A stretch of 64,000 nucleotides of DNA from Drosophila persimilis (Eukaryota; Arthropoda; Insecta; Diptera; Drosophilidae). The position numbers were made by a program, and so were the translations under genes. Positions 10,528-21,815 of this stretch are shown one piece after another; the stretch's first letter is position 1, and the number at the start of each line of letters is the position of its first letter. The notes beneath the pieces were generated by a model. The model was given only the letters and a program-made list of their open reading frames with translations. It did no database searches and was not told where the DNA came from. The stretch covers positions 19,184,001 through 19,248,000 of the forward strand of contig NW_020825289.1 in the NCBI RefSeq assembly GCF_003286085.1, given 5' to 3'.

Positions 10528-11451
10528 TTAATATGAGCAACCGATTGCCACAGTCAAAAAGTCTTCAAAGCCTATAGTGATTGTTCCGTTTTGCTGTGTG
10601 TCCCGCTGACGGAAGGCCTCCGTGAAGCGCTGCACTTGCACACAAAGTACAATGAACTGGTCCACCGAAACCTCCTTGTGGGTCTGTGGATCGCTCTTCT
10701 TCACCAGAAAGTTGATGAATTCCGGCGAAAACCGAAAGCCCATCTGAGTGAAGGCTGTGGGCAAGGAAAAGCCATTAGTAACCATCAACCGATGATAGCA
10801 TTATGATTTATAATAGTTTACCCTGAGTCAGCTCGCTCTCCTCGATATGGCCAGAGGAGTCCTGGTCGTAGGTCTTGAAGACCTGCAGCCATTGATTAAT
10901 GTAGTTGTAAAGCTTTTCAAACTCGTAAACATCGATGGTTCCGCTAGCGTCGTTGTCGAACATGCCTGCAAGTAGTGGGTAAGTTTGCCATTAAGTGCGA
11001 TTGAATAAACATAATAAAAAGCAGCAGAAGTTAGGTAAACATTCGAGATAGTGTCTGCCCGGCGATATAAGCAAACATGCCCGTGTGCCTCTACATTTGG
11101 GGCAGCTGGCAGTTCCTTTACGCCGTCACACTGATGACTAACGTCACAATAGAGACTCCAAAATCGACAACTTACTAATCATTAGCTTGCATGCGTTATC
11201 CGAGAAGTGATCGCCACGCCCATTTACCAGCGCCGCCTGCAGTTCGGAAGCGTTGATCTTTCCAGATCGATCCCGATCCACCATAGCGAACCACTGCTGT
11301 GCCTGTGAGGAGACCTGCGAGTTTTGGGGTGGAAAGGCGCCTGGCGGTGCAGCATAGCCTTGATTGTAGGGATTGTAGCCTTGACCCTGCAAAAAACAAA
11401 CTGCAATCTATTTGTAGGATCTTTAACTGGATGAGAACGTACGTAGGACAT
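10528..11451 (-). CDS. Peflin-like penta-EF-hand calcium-binding protein
   Basis: Coding exons on the minus strand are 11449-11451 plus about six more bases (Met-Ser-Tyr, donor GTACGT), 11176-11386, 10822-10965 and 10528-10754, about 196 residues in all. A short Gly/Tyr/Pro/Gln-rich N-terminus leads into five EF-hands. EF1 (DRDRSGKINASE), EF2 (DNDASGTIDVYE) and EF3 (DQDSSGHIEESE) have full calcium ligands. EF4 and EF5 are degenerate, as is usual in penta-EF proteins, where the last hand mediates dimerisation. The family (peflin, ALG-2, sorcin) moves to membranes on calcium binding and takes part in ER-to-Golgi transport. The Gly/Pro-rich start favours peflin over ALG-2; the fly counterpart I recall is CG17765. 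It diverges from translin across a 183-bp spacer. Confidence 0.85.
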
Positions 11452-11634
11452 TTTTCACAATCTTTTTTTGATTTTAATTAAAACTTGAGGCCTTCGGATG
11501 TGAAAAGCGTTTTCCAGCACTGCGTCTACCAATCGATTTCTTGCCTAATAATCGTTATGGCGATTTGACTATCGCATAATTCTGCACCCATCTCTAGCGT
11601 CCACACCGGCATAAACAAGCAAAAAGACAACAAA
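11452..11634. promoter_or_regulatory. Compact divergent promoter, peflin-like gene / trsn
   Basis: Only 183 bp separate the two start codons on opposite strands, so both core promoters must lie here. It contains DRE-like ATCGAT (about 11533) and an AT-rich TAATCG/TATCGC stretch. No TATA box is seen on either strand, as expected for housekeeping genes. Confidence 0.6.
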
Positions 11635-12563
11635 ATGACGAATTTCGTGAATATGGATATGTTTTCAAACTACCAGAAGTATATAGACAACGAGCAGGAG
11701 CTTCGAGAGGTAAGTGGCTCTACAAGACCCAAAGAATAGTTTTACCGGAACCTTCATTTTAGAATATCCGCCTTGTGGTGAGGGAAATCGAGCATCTGGC
11801 AAAGGACGCGCAAATAAAGTTGCAGATAATTCACAGCGATTTAAGCCAAAGTAGGTGACCCATTTGCAACTTGGTCGGTCCTACTAACTCCTTTATCGTT
11901 TAGTTAGCGGCGCCTGCGGCTCGGCCCGGAAGCTAATCGAAGCCTGTGCCGAGAAGTATGTAAAATTGGCCACATTGGTGCCACCAGGGCAATACTACAG
12001 GTGAGTCAGAAATATTTGGTCCCCTATGTGGGTGTATAATGCTCTGCTCTCTCCAGATACTCCGATCACTGGACCTACATTACACAGCGGTTGATTTTTC
12101 TTATTGCCTTGGTCATTTACTTGGAGGCGGGCTTTTTGGTGACTCGCGAAACAGTGGCCGAAATGCTGGGCTGTGAGTGCATTAAACATTTTCTGCCTTT
12201 AGCATTTTTAATTTGCATTCGATTGCTCTGTCAATAGTGAAGACCAAGCCCGGTGAAGGCTTCCACTTGGACGTCGAGGACTATTTGCTGGGCATATTGC
12301 AGCTTGCGTCGGAGCTCTCGCGGTTTGCCACGAATTCCGTCACGATGGGCGACTATGAGCGCCCCCTGAACATCTCGCACTTTATTGGGGATTTGAACAC
12401 GGGCTTTCGATTGCTCAATCTGAAGAACGACGGCTTGCGCAAACGCTTTGATGCCCTCAAATACGACGTGAAGAAGATCGAAGAGGTTGTCTACGACGTC
12501 AGCATACGTGGCCTATCCAACAAGGACAAGGATGGCGAACAGTCGGCAGCACCAGTCGAGTAG
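11635..12563 (+). CDS. trsn: Translin, single-stranded RNA/DNA-binding subunit of C3PO
   Basis: Five coding exons: 11635-11709, 11763-11850, 11904-12000, 12057-12172 and 12238-12563. Together they are 702 nt, or 233 residues, the usual translin length, and every junction keeps frame. The protein is all-helical with the translin signatures NxRxxVREIEH near the start, the basic Ala-Arg-Lys-Leu-Ile segment, and the C-terminal region ending in Lys-Lys-Ile-Glu-Glu-Val-Val-Tyr-Asp. Translin forms an octameric barrel with TRAX (C3PO), which degrades the passenger strand during RISC activation; translin is the RNA-binding scaffold and TRAX holds the nuclease residues. Known locations are cytoplasm and nucleus. 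It shares a divergent promoter with the peflin-like gene. The start is chosen at the first ATG with context ACAAAATGA. Confidence 0.93.
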
Positions 12564-15500
12564 TTCAGCCCATACTCGGATCAAAAAGACTCCACTTTCC
12601 TTAATATCAAAAACCATCTGAAAAGTTCAGTTTATATTTAATCTAAGACACCGGTACAAGTGAACGATGTTAAGCTTGAAAGCGCATTCTTGCTCTGTTT
12701 AAATACATATATCTCAGTAGTCGGGAACTTGCATTTGTGTATGTAACGTGTGGATTTACGTGTATGCTGCAGCAGTAACCCTTCTGTTGTTGCTTCGATC
12801 ATATGGTCGAAACTCTCGCGCTTGTTGCTGCCGCCGCTCTCCGAGCGAGTCTCATTCTCTCTTAACCACCGGAACGCTTACAACATTGCGCGCGCGCCTT
12901 TGCCGTTTTCGTCGTCTGTCTCTTGGGTCTTTTCCGCGCTTTGTGCTGTTTTCTGTTGTTTTCTTCGAGTTGTGTTCTTTGATTTGTGCATTTGGATTAA
13001 GAAAAGAATCCGTAGATTGTCTTCACTTAAAGACTAGAACGGTGGGCGTTTGCGTTCACCAAAAACTTAGTAAGTGTTTGTGAATCCATTAGCATTAACC
13101 CTAACCCATTTCCGATTCTTATTTGGGTAAATTACCCTTAAAATGCCTGATTCTGTTGCTCCAGCGACCTGGGTTGCCCAATTACCCCTCCCCCGCACAG
13201 AAAAAATTCAAAACCAACCAGTTCGTAAATACATAATTGGGTCACATGCAAGTCCCAGCCAGCACCGAATAGTGAATTTTCTCTACAAATCGCATGGAAA
13301 CTTGTTTGAAAAAGCAGCAACTAAAAGTGAATAATATTGTATTTATTACAACACTACCCGCCGCCGCTGTCTTTCCCTGGCTCTGATTGTTGTTTGTTTT
13401 TTAATAAAGTCGTTGTTGTTTTACGCTGTTTTTTTCAAAACACGCTTTTCTCAACACGGTTCAAAGTCCAAAACGAGTTTGTGTACGGCTTGACGGCGGC
13501 GCTGCTGTGCTCTCTGAGAGCTGAGCGCCAGCTTTTCTGCTCTGAGTGGGTGCGCAAAACCTGCGAGAGATTCTACTGGCAAACATCTGTAAAACAAACA
13601 CACACCTATACACAGACCCAGATGCAACTGTGTGCACTACGTAGTTACAGTCCCGTCTCTTTGTCTCTCTTGGCCTGGCTACGTGTCTTGCTGCAGTTTC
13701 CTCCACTGCCCATAAGCATACAAATGAATGTATGTATGTACATACATATGTATGCATTTAAGGGGAAAACAACCTTATCCAAAAGAGAAGACTAACAAAT
13801 GGCAGATCCCCAATCCAATGTTTACCTAAGTTGAAAAGCTGCTCAGGTAGGATAGGTACTATTGACCTCCTAATTGCCGCGGCAGCTGTGAATGATATTT
13901 CAGAGAGGCCCGACTGGTTCCCCCACCCTTGTCTTTGCCTTTCCCTTGCTTTGCCTTTGTCTCGGCCGTGTTAGACATGCGTCGTTGGCGCTGGCGCTGG
14001 TGCTGCCATGGTCGTATCGTCGCAATTTCAAGTGGCCGAGGTTCAAAGTCCACGCTGGAGATATACGAGCCATCTTGTGATCTCTTTCATTCGTCTGGGC
14101 TGGGTGGGAATTTACTCTTTTTCCAGAGTTTTGAGGCAGACCAATCATTTAGATAGCCATAGGCCTCCCAGACATGCCAACCAGGCAGAAGTGCCAACGC
14201 GTCGCTGATTGCACTAGGTTATTTTGGCAATTCCTAGAATTATCGGACTGTGCGCCCGTCCTTATCAGCCGCCGAATTGCGTACTACACAAGTTTCACAT
14301 GTCCCCCACGGGCGTAGTATGAATGCTTCGACTTTCAACTATAAATAGTTAGACGCGATAAAACCTTTCAATTCTTGCTTATCGCAGGTTTGGTCATTTT
14401 AATGTTATAAAATCAAATCATATAAGACTTGTTTTTCAGGCCGTTAATCGTCTGAAGTAAGTACACACGTAATCGGGCTAACCACCCATGTAACCCTGAT
14501 AAGATTCAATTGAAATTTGTGAGAGAAGTTCTTCACACTGAAGTAGTGGCGAGAGAATGCGCCAACTTACATAAATAGACGACAGCATACGAGTATGTGC
14601 ATACATATGTACATATCTATTTATATTTATAGAAAGGCCAAAGTCCCAAGCCGAAACTGGACATATCGGGAATTAAAATTATTATTCACATCATTATCTT
14701 TATGATTTGGTAGTACAGTACCTCACCTCCCTTCGATAATACCAAAAATTTGAGCACCACAATCTCTACTAGTTTATGACTATTGGAAATAGTATAGTAT
14801 AGTATTTTTATAAACTGTGTGGGACAAATATCCAACTTGAGCAGGAGATAACGATTTGACAATCATTTAATGCATGTACATATGTAGATATATTTGCCAC
14901 CATAGGATCTCCATTTGCTAAACTCTGATAAGCCTTTATCGATCCTCGGACAGCCACACTCAGAGAGGAGAGGAACCGTGGGGAAGAACCGGCATCGGTC
15001 AACACACTCCACGAGCCCCTCGATTCGTGACGCACCCACACACAGACACACAAAAGTCGTCTCTTGCTGCCTTTTTAGACCCCATGCGCGTACAGCGAGC
15101 ACAGTCTGGTTCAGTTGGCGCTCGGCCGTTCAAGTGATCAAGTTGTTTTCTGTTTTTCTGGTCCCGCAAACCAACCGCAAACCGCAAGGCTAAAGGGAAC
15201 GCGCTGTTCGAATAAAAATCCCATTGTGCTGTTTGTGTGTTTCTCTCTCGAAACACTGTCAGTGCAATTAATTTGAAAGTGATTTCGAGAATTGGCTTCC
15301 GAAACATTTGATTTGACAAAGAAGGTTTGTTTTCCATTAAGCTGAAGGTCGACCGTAACGAACGCGGCGAAGAAACACAAATAGTGGATAAACAGTGCCC
15401 TTTTTTTGCAACTGTGGCATTTTTGCGGGTTTTCTCGGTTTGCTTTTCCTATTATGATCTCTCTCCCTCTCTCTCTCTTTTGACCCAAATTCTCCCACAT

Positions 15501-17026
15501 GTTTTTGATAGTTGAAAAATACATTTCACGTTGAGATAGCTGCCTTATCAGCTGTGGTGGGGACCTGTAGCTTGTTACATAAAACCCGTGTTGGCCCCAC
15601 CGCCACATGCCTCCCCCGCGCGTACAACAACACACAGTGGGTGGGGGAATGGGGAAGGCAAGGTCAATCTAAAAAACCACATCAATTTAAATTTTCTGCA
15701 ATATAATTAAAATCTAGGAAGAGATCACATCACAGAACAGCAATGATGAAAAAATCGGTTTGGACTTTGCACCGTCTCGACCACAGTGTCGGGGCCCAGC
15801 GCAAGAGATCTCTGCTGCGACTACGACTATAATAAAAGGCAACAAATCGTATTTGAATTTGTTGTTTTAGCCTATGCTATTGCTGTTGCTGCTGCTGCTG
15901 TTGTGATTGCTGCCCTCTCGCTCATACGCAAACAAATAAAAGCCGGCAGCGCGCTGCTCAAATTATTAGGCATCGTCGCATAGTCGTCGCCGCCTCGATC
16001 TGGGTCAAACGAAAACGAATTTGTATCTTGAAGGGGTCTCCGAAGTTTTTGGAACTGGTTTATTGATATGCACGGACATGGAAAATAGCATAAAAGACCC
16101 ACTGCACTGACCTTCACTGCCATGTTTGTTTACCTCGCTCCAAGGTTGATCTGATCTGATCTAGAAACATAACGCCTGCAACACTATGCTGTGATTGATA
16201 TTATTAGAATTCCCCTATATTCCTATTTGTATAGTTCTAGAAGACTATAAGTAGAAATACATACACATGTATGTGCTGTGTGCTTTGGCGTACTAATAAA
16301 TTTCAATAGCTGTCATATAGTATTAGACGCTGAGCAATAACAATTAAAAAACTGAAAATGCATACGATTACGAATCTATACACAGCAAATACTCGTAGGT
16401 CTCAAATCAGTTTACAATATAAACAGGAAATGGATCTGCTACAAGTGATCGAATGTGGGTTTTTTTTTGCCAAATTTTAACTGTTTGCTTTCTACCCTAT
16501 CCACCCAACATATATAGAAGTGATCAGCAATCCAGCTAGCCATTAAATCGTCTGGGTGCTGCTGCCCAGACTTAGAGTCCCAGAGGGACGCTATCTCGAA
16601 CCTCGTTTGGGGTTATCGCTTGAATGAAACCGCTTTCAGTGACGTCAATCATCAATTGCATGTAAAATGTTATGACATCGAATCGCGCGAAGCGAATCAA
16701 ATTATTAAACGAGATCCGAGTCGTGCAATATTTTGCTGAACTTTGCACTCCTCCGTACATGAATATGGCAAAGTGCATTCCGAAAGTAGTTTTACGATCT
16801 GAAGCGCATTTCAATTCCATTTAAATTTGGTTAACTGGCCAAGATGTTGGTCAACACATGAATCACACATTTCAGATGTCTGGCCAATACAAAAGATATC
16901 TTATCAGCTCAGCCATTAATTGGTTATTATGACGAAATACTCACACATACAAACTCGTAGTGTTTAAAACAAAAGAAGAGATTATTGCGCAGACATTAAC
17001 CCATTTTGAACCGTCTATCTCCTGCA
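12564..17026 (+). other. trsn 3' end and long 5' noncoding region of whd
   Basis: 4.5 kb without a convincing coding exon; several long open frames here (for example 13337-13795) have no protein-like composition. It contains a TATA/Inr pair at 14340, an Inr-like TCAGTT in GC-rich DNA at 15112, and (CT)n runs at 15460-15480. CATATG/ACATAC runs occur at 13728-13752 and 14600-14612. It probably carries alternative noncoding first exons of whd, whose limits cannot be fixed by eye. Confidence 0.5.
14340..14373 (+). promoter_or_regulatory. TATA box plus initiator
   Basis: TATAAATAG begins at 14340, and an initiator-like TTTCAATT puts an adenine at 14370, exactly 30 bases downstream. That is the canonical Drosophila spacing. 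The nearest downstream gene on this strand is whd, so this may be an alternative whd promoter. There is no transcript evidence. Confidence 0.4.
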
Positions 17027-17068
17027 GAACATTTTCATTGGGTGTGACGTCACCGATTGCGTGCAGGT
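17027..17068 (+). promoter_or_regulatory. whd: 5'UTR acceptor and leader deciding the whd start
   Basis: A pyrimidine-rich CTGCAG acceptor ends at 17027 and a second GTGCAG at 17066. Either can begin the leader exon that carries the ATG at 17069. The first ATG after both is the CPT I start, so the protein is the same either way. Confidence 0.6.
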
Positions 17069-20000
17069 ATGGCTGAAGCCCATGCTGCCGTTGCATTCTC
17101 GTTTGCCATCACCCACGAGGGCTTCGACATCAACTATGACCACGAGGTGCTCAATCTTGTGTGGAACTCGGGAGTGCGCTCCTGGAAGAAGCGTTTGGCT
17201 CGTGCCAGGGTAAGCTTAACGATACATTTGATAACGATATAGTTGGATTAACCGTTCCGTATCCTCGTTTCAGAATGGCGTGCGCAACGGCGTCTATCCG
17301 GCCCACATCCAAAGTCTATGGCTTATATCGGCCATTGCCCTTGGATTGCACTTTGCCGGCTACCAGGCTCCCTTCAACCTGACCAACAGAGTTCTCGTTC
17401 ATCTTCCCTCCAACACAACTAACTGGCAGGTAACTGCCTGCTTCCTGGCTGCCCTGGTGATCTGGCTCTCGATTTGTTTCACCATGCGCTACACACTGAA
17501 GCTTCTGCTTATGTACAAGGGCTGGATGTATGAGTCCAGGGCCCCGGGAAGTCGCGTTTCGCTGCCCACCATGTTGTGGGTGGCTGTGGTGCGCGTCCTG
17601 TCCAGCTGGAACAAGCCTGGCTTGTACAGTTTTCAGGGTTCCTTGCCACGTCTGCCGCTGCCATCCGTCAAGGACACCATGACGAGATACCTGCGCAGTG
17701 TGCGACCTCTGCTGGACGATGATAACTACTCGAGAATGGAGCGCCTGGCCAAAGAGTTCGAACAGAATATTGGCAAGAAGCTGCAATGGTACCTCGTCCT
17801 AAAGAGCTGGTGGTCCACCAACTACGTCTCCGATTGGTGGGAGGAGTATGTCTATCTGCGCGGCCGCAGCCCCCTCTGTGTCAACAGCAACTTTTACGGC
17901 ACGGATGCCATCTTCATGAACCTGACCAACAAACAGGCAGCTAGGGCGGCCAACGTGGTCCACCTGCTTCTCAATTTCCGTCGTCTCATCGAGCACCAGG
18001 AACTGCAACCTGTAAGTTAAACAACACAATATGACACTTGAAACCTATTAAGCAATTCTCTGCTGCAGATCATGGTCCAGGGAATGATTCCTCTGTGCTC
18101 TTGGCAGTATGAACGCACCTTCAATACGGCTCGTGTTCCGGGTTTGGAAACAGATCGCATCATTCACTACAAGGACTCCAATCACATTGTGGTGCTGCAT
18201 AAGGGTTGCTACTATAAAATGATCATCTACCACAAGGGACGCATCCTGCGTCCTTGCGAGCTGCAAGTGTGAGTCCGTGATCAGATTCCCAATACAATTA
18301 GAAACTAACATTTTCTTCTTTCTAGTCAAATCGAGGAGATCCTAAAGGCCAAGGCCACTCCCCTGGATGGTGAGGAGCATTTGGCTGCACTCACCGCCTG
18401 GAATCGCTCGAAGTGGGCCGAGGCTCGGAACACGTACTTCTCGCGAGGCGTTAACCATGTCTCCCTGCGGACCATTGAATCTGCTGCCTTTGTCCTCTCC
18501 CTGGACGATGAACCATTCGAATTTGATCTGGAGCGGCCCGAGCTTCTCGACAATTTCGGAAAGAAGCTGCTCCACGGCAACGGCTACAATCGTTGGTTCG
18601 ACAAGTGTTTCACCGTCTGTGTGGCCACCAATGGACGTGTCGGCTTCAATGCGGAGCACACCTGGTAAGTGCAATTCCCACTCCGTACTGTTCTATTCAG
18701 ACAAAGACATTTCGTCTCGTTTCGTATCCTTGATTTGCCGTAATCTAAATTCTTTGAACAATTTGAAACCCACACAAACCAAGGTCTGACGCTGCCATTG
18801 CCTCACACATGTGGGAGAACCTGATCGTCGACGATCTTGTATCGGATGGGTAAAGTGATCTTTTTTGTACGCGACTACGTTTGACGGTGTCGGTTGGATG
18901 CGTTCAATTTGAGTTCTTGACTTTGGTTTTGACATGTACATACATACATACCTATTTTTAATTAACTCTGGTTGTGGCCTAACAATTGATTTAATTTACG
19001 CATTTTTTATAGGGCCGATGCACCGGTTTTGGGACATCTATGGGAGTATATATTTGGTGATGATATTTATGGGTAAACACTTAATTTCCAAACAATTCAA
19101 AATGTAATTAAAGGTGGTTTTGGGAAACCTTGAGGGCCTGCACATGTTTAAGATTCTCAAATGCATTCAAACTGTCGCACTCACCGTATGCGGCAGATAT
19201 GTATATGTACATATGTACAGTGGAAAACCTTCTTAGCATGTAGCCAGCCCAGAACACTGTATTCCACAGCAACCTTAAACGCAAACACAAACTAATTCTC
19301 CCATATTCCTGTGACTAACCATTGTTTCGTAAGGTTAACCAAAGCCTCTTAATTACGTTGCCTTCGTTTACTGCCTCACAGAAAAGGTAATACTTCTTGA
19401 TCTAACCAAACGCTTGCATACCCTGCAGATACGACGAGGCTGGCGACACCAAGGGCACACCTGAGTTCCAGCCCCCGCTGCCCACACGACTGAGCTGGGA
19501 TCTTACACCCTGTCTGTCCAAAATTGATGAGGCCACCGTAGACGTGACCAAGCTAATCAATGAGGTGAATCTGCGCATTCTGGTGCACCAGGAGTACGGC
19601 AAGGGATTCATGAAGAAATGCCGCATCTCCCCAGATGCCTACATTCAAATGGCCCTGCAGTTGGCCTATTACCGAGATGCGGGACGATTCTCCCTGACAT
19701 ATGAGGCTTCGATGACGCGCCTATTCCGCGAGGGTAGAACTGAGACAGTGCGCCCGTGTACCATCGAGTCCGCAGCGTGGGTCAAAGCCATGCAAAACCA
19801 AAGCATATCGGTAAGAGGTGGCCCATAATATAGTTCGATCCAAGCCTAATTGGTTTTTTTATTCGCAGAACGACGAGCGCGTCAAGATGCTACAGGCAGC
19901 CTGCGATCGCCACCAACTGGGCTATCAGGATTCCATGTGCGGACGGGGCATTGACAGGCATCTCTTCTGCTTGTACGTTGTGTCCAAGTACTTGGAAGTG

Positions 20001-20411
20001 GACTCGCCCTTCCTCAACGAAGTGCTGAGCGAGCCGTGGCGCTTGTCGACTAGTCAGACCCCCCATGGGCAGACGCCAAAGATGGATTTGAAGAAGCATC
20101 CGAACTGCATCAGTGCCGGAGGTGGCTTTGGACCTGTGGCCGACGACGGTTATGGTGTCTCCTACATCATAGCTGGAGAAAATCTGATATTCTTCCATAT
20201 CTCAGCAAAGACAACATGCCAGCAAACGGTAAGGCTTGTCTTTTATTACTCCTAATCGAGCTCCAACTGATCGAAATTTATCTTTCAGGATGTCCACCGC
20301 TTCTCCGAGAACATCTCCCAGGCACTGGCCGACATTCGCAGCATGTTCGAGCAACACATCAGGGATCATCCGAAGCCCGCCAAATCAATCCAAAACGGCG
20401 CCTCCACATAA
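17069..20411 (+). CDS. whd: Carnitine O-palmitoyltransferase I (withered)
   Basis: CPT I of the mitochondrial outer membrane moves long-chain acyl groups from CoA to carnitine, the malonyl-CoA-controlled step of fatty acid import. Coding exons are 17069-17209, 17274-18011, 18069-18268, 18326-18664, then 18784-18849 or 19013-19072, then 19429-19810, 19869-20228 and 20289-20411. The product is 782 residues with the first alternative and 780 with the second. The N-terminus ([20 protein letters not shown]) matches the CPT I regulatory segment. Two hydrophobic segments follow in exon 2, then the acyltransferase domain. The catalytic His is in NAEHTW (codon 18657-18659), directly before the alternative exons. 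All junctions keep frame. The downstream neighbour, PPIL3 (-), converges on it. Confidence 0.95.
18784..18849 (+). CDS. whd: whd mutually exclusive exon, version A
   Basis: A 66-nt exon with acceptor AAG and donor GGGTAAAG. It encodes [12 protein letters not shown] and onward to Ser-Asp-Gly. It enters and leaves in the same phases as version B at 19013 and occupies the same slot after NAEHTW. Compared with the family pattern W-A-D-A-P-x-x-x-H-L-W-E it is the divergent version. Using both exons in one mRNA would duplicate the H-x-W-E helix, so they must be alternatives. Confidence 0.9.
19013..19072 (+). CDS. whd: whd mutually exclusive exon, version B
   Basis: A 60-nt exon encoding [12 protein letters not shown] and onward to Ile-Tyr-Gly. 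This is close to the canonical CPT I sequence after the catalytic His. The acceptor is TTTTATAG and the donor GGGTAAAC. It matches the Drosophila CPT I alternative-exon pair known to give isoforms with different kinetics and malonyl-CoA response. Confidence 0.9.
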
Positions 20412-20725
20412 TCCATGTAGTTGCATGTAGTATGAGATTCTTGTTAGCATTTGTTTTCTCTTTTTTAGTTGATCGTTTTAACATCCATCTTATACATTTG
20501 TCTATTGTAAGTTCCATATTAAGTGCAAAAGTCTATGAAAAAGTTCTAAAAGCAATGCAATTTTATATTAACTATTGTGACTCGGCTGATTTAGTCCTAG
20601 ACCCTTTTGCACAATATTCTATGTTTCTCAACCAATTAGTCTGTAAGTGAAGATATCATGTAACTTAAGAGCTATAAATACGTTTCATTTTAAGCAAACG
20701 GATTTGTCTTTGTTCTCATGGACTC
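20412..20725. other. Convergent 3' ends of whd and the PPIL3 gene
   Basis: 314 bp of AT-rich DNA between two convergent stop codons. A 144-codon open frame crossing it is the whd 3'UTR read in another frame. No other feature is seen. Confidence 0.6.
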
Positions 20726-21339
20726 TTACGTCGCCAGGGGGTTGGCGTGTATGGTTACGCCGTTGATCTTCTTGTCTACGTGCGGCCGGTAGTTCTTGGG
20801 GTTAACCGGCAGCTTCTCCAGCTCATCCAGGGCATCAAATCCGTCGATAACGCGACCAAACAGCGTGTACTTCAGGTCAAGGTTCGGCTGAGCGGCGTAC
20901 GTGATAAAGAACTGGCTGGCATTGGCGTTCGGCCCATTGTTGGCCATTGAAACCATTCCGCGGTCAGTGTGCTGCAAAAACAACAACGGAGCCGGTGAGA
21001 CCTGTTCATCGCAATGAAAGTACTTTTCCCACCACCCACCTTTACGGTTTCCTTGAACTCGTCGTCGAACTTAGTTCCCCAAATAGACTGGCCGCTTTTT
21101 CCGGTATTGGAGGGATCGCCGGTCTGGACAATGAATCCCTTTATATTTCGAATGAAGACACAGCCGCTGTAGTAGTCGCTCGCACACAGGGCGAGGAAAT
21201 TCTCGGAGGCTTTTGGGCAAGCATCGCAAAAGAGCTCTATTTTGATATCGCCCACGTCGGTATGTAGCGTCACGGACTAGAAATTAATTTATTTTATTTT
21301 TGTTTTCGTTTTTTGTTACATGTGATTGTTGTTTACCAT
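20726..21339 (-). CDS. PPIL3-type cyclophilin (spliceosomal peptidyl-prolyl isomerase family)
   Basis: Coding exons on the minus strand are 21337-21339 (the ATG alone), 21040-21276 and 20726-20971, giving 161 residues, the usual PPIL3 length. The sequence opens Met-Ser-Val-Thr-Leu-His-Thr-Asp-Val-Gly and keeps the cyclophilin core: the active-site Arg in IRNIKGF, the GFIVQTGDP block and MANNGPNANASQFFIT. The Trp and His of cyclophilin A's substrate/cyclosporin pocket are replaced in PNLDLKYTLFG, as is typical for PPIL3. PPIL3 proteins are associated with spliceosomes. The start is forced: an in-frame TAG, which is also the acceptor, precedes Ser-Val-Thr, so the ATG must come from an upstream exon, and an ATG followed directly by a GTAAAC donor sits 60 nt away. 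The fly gene I recall is CG11777. It diverges from Caf1-105. Confidence 0.9.
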
Positions 21340-21362
21340 TTTTTTTTACAGTGAGTTAGGGG

Positions 21363-21460
21363 CAGTGTGACCGCGGATTCATAATAAAAAAATATACCGT
21401 CCGACCCTCAGAAATATACCAAAATATACCGTCTCAGGTTTAAAATATACCTATTTCAAG
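21363..21460. promoter_or_regulatory. Motif 1 / motif 6 core promoter cluster, PPIL3 gene / Caf1-105
   Basis: CAGTGTGACCG at 21363-21373 is a perfect reverse match to Ohler motif 1 (YGGTCACACTR, the M1BP site). AAATATACCAAA at 21412-21423 is a perfect reverse match to motif 6 (KTYRGTATWTTT). Near matches AAATATACCGTC lie at about 21390 and 21423. These elements mark TATA-less housekeeping promoters. The orientation toward the minus strand suits the PPIL3 gene, whose ATG is 24 bp away. Confidence 0.8.
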
Positions 21461-21713
21461 TCTCAAGTATATCAGTATATCAGCTGTTTTTGAAATTATC
21501 GACAACTTATCTAGAACTTATCTAGAGTGGATCAAAATGTGCACATCAGCTTCAGCGTGCTGCCAACAACTTCGGTAATTATTCCACATTTTACATGTTT
21601 ACACTTTTTGCTACATGTCAACTACATATTTCCTGAAACTGAATGTCTACCTAAAAAATACCTGCTGTTTTGGTATATGGGATTTTTTCGCTCTCCGTTA
21701 CGGTCATGTCGAA

Positions 21714-21724
21714 ATTGGTCACAC
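21714..21724 (+). promoter_or_regulatory. Motif 1-like element upstream of Caf1-105
   Basis: TGGTCACACTT differs from the motif 1 consensus YGGTCACACTR only at its last base, in plus orientation about 95 bp upstream of the Caf1-105 ATG. It likely serves Caf1-105 initiation. Confidence 0.6.
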
Positions 21725-21815
21725 TTCGCGTTTTTAGGCGCGAAATAGTCCGCATAATTTTTTCATCAATTACAATTTTTTTCATAACGTTTAATTTAAG
21801 TAAGACAATAATAAC

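Noticed and set aside
13085..13110. Telomere-like AACCCTAACCC words (also near 3050)
   Set aside because: Only one or two units. Drosophila telomeres do not use this repeat, so it is chance.
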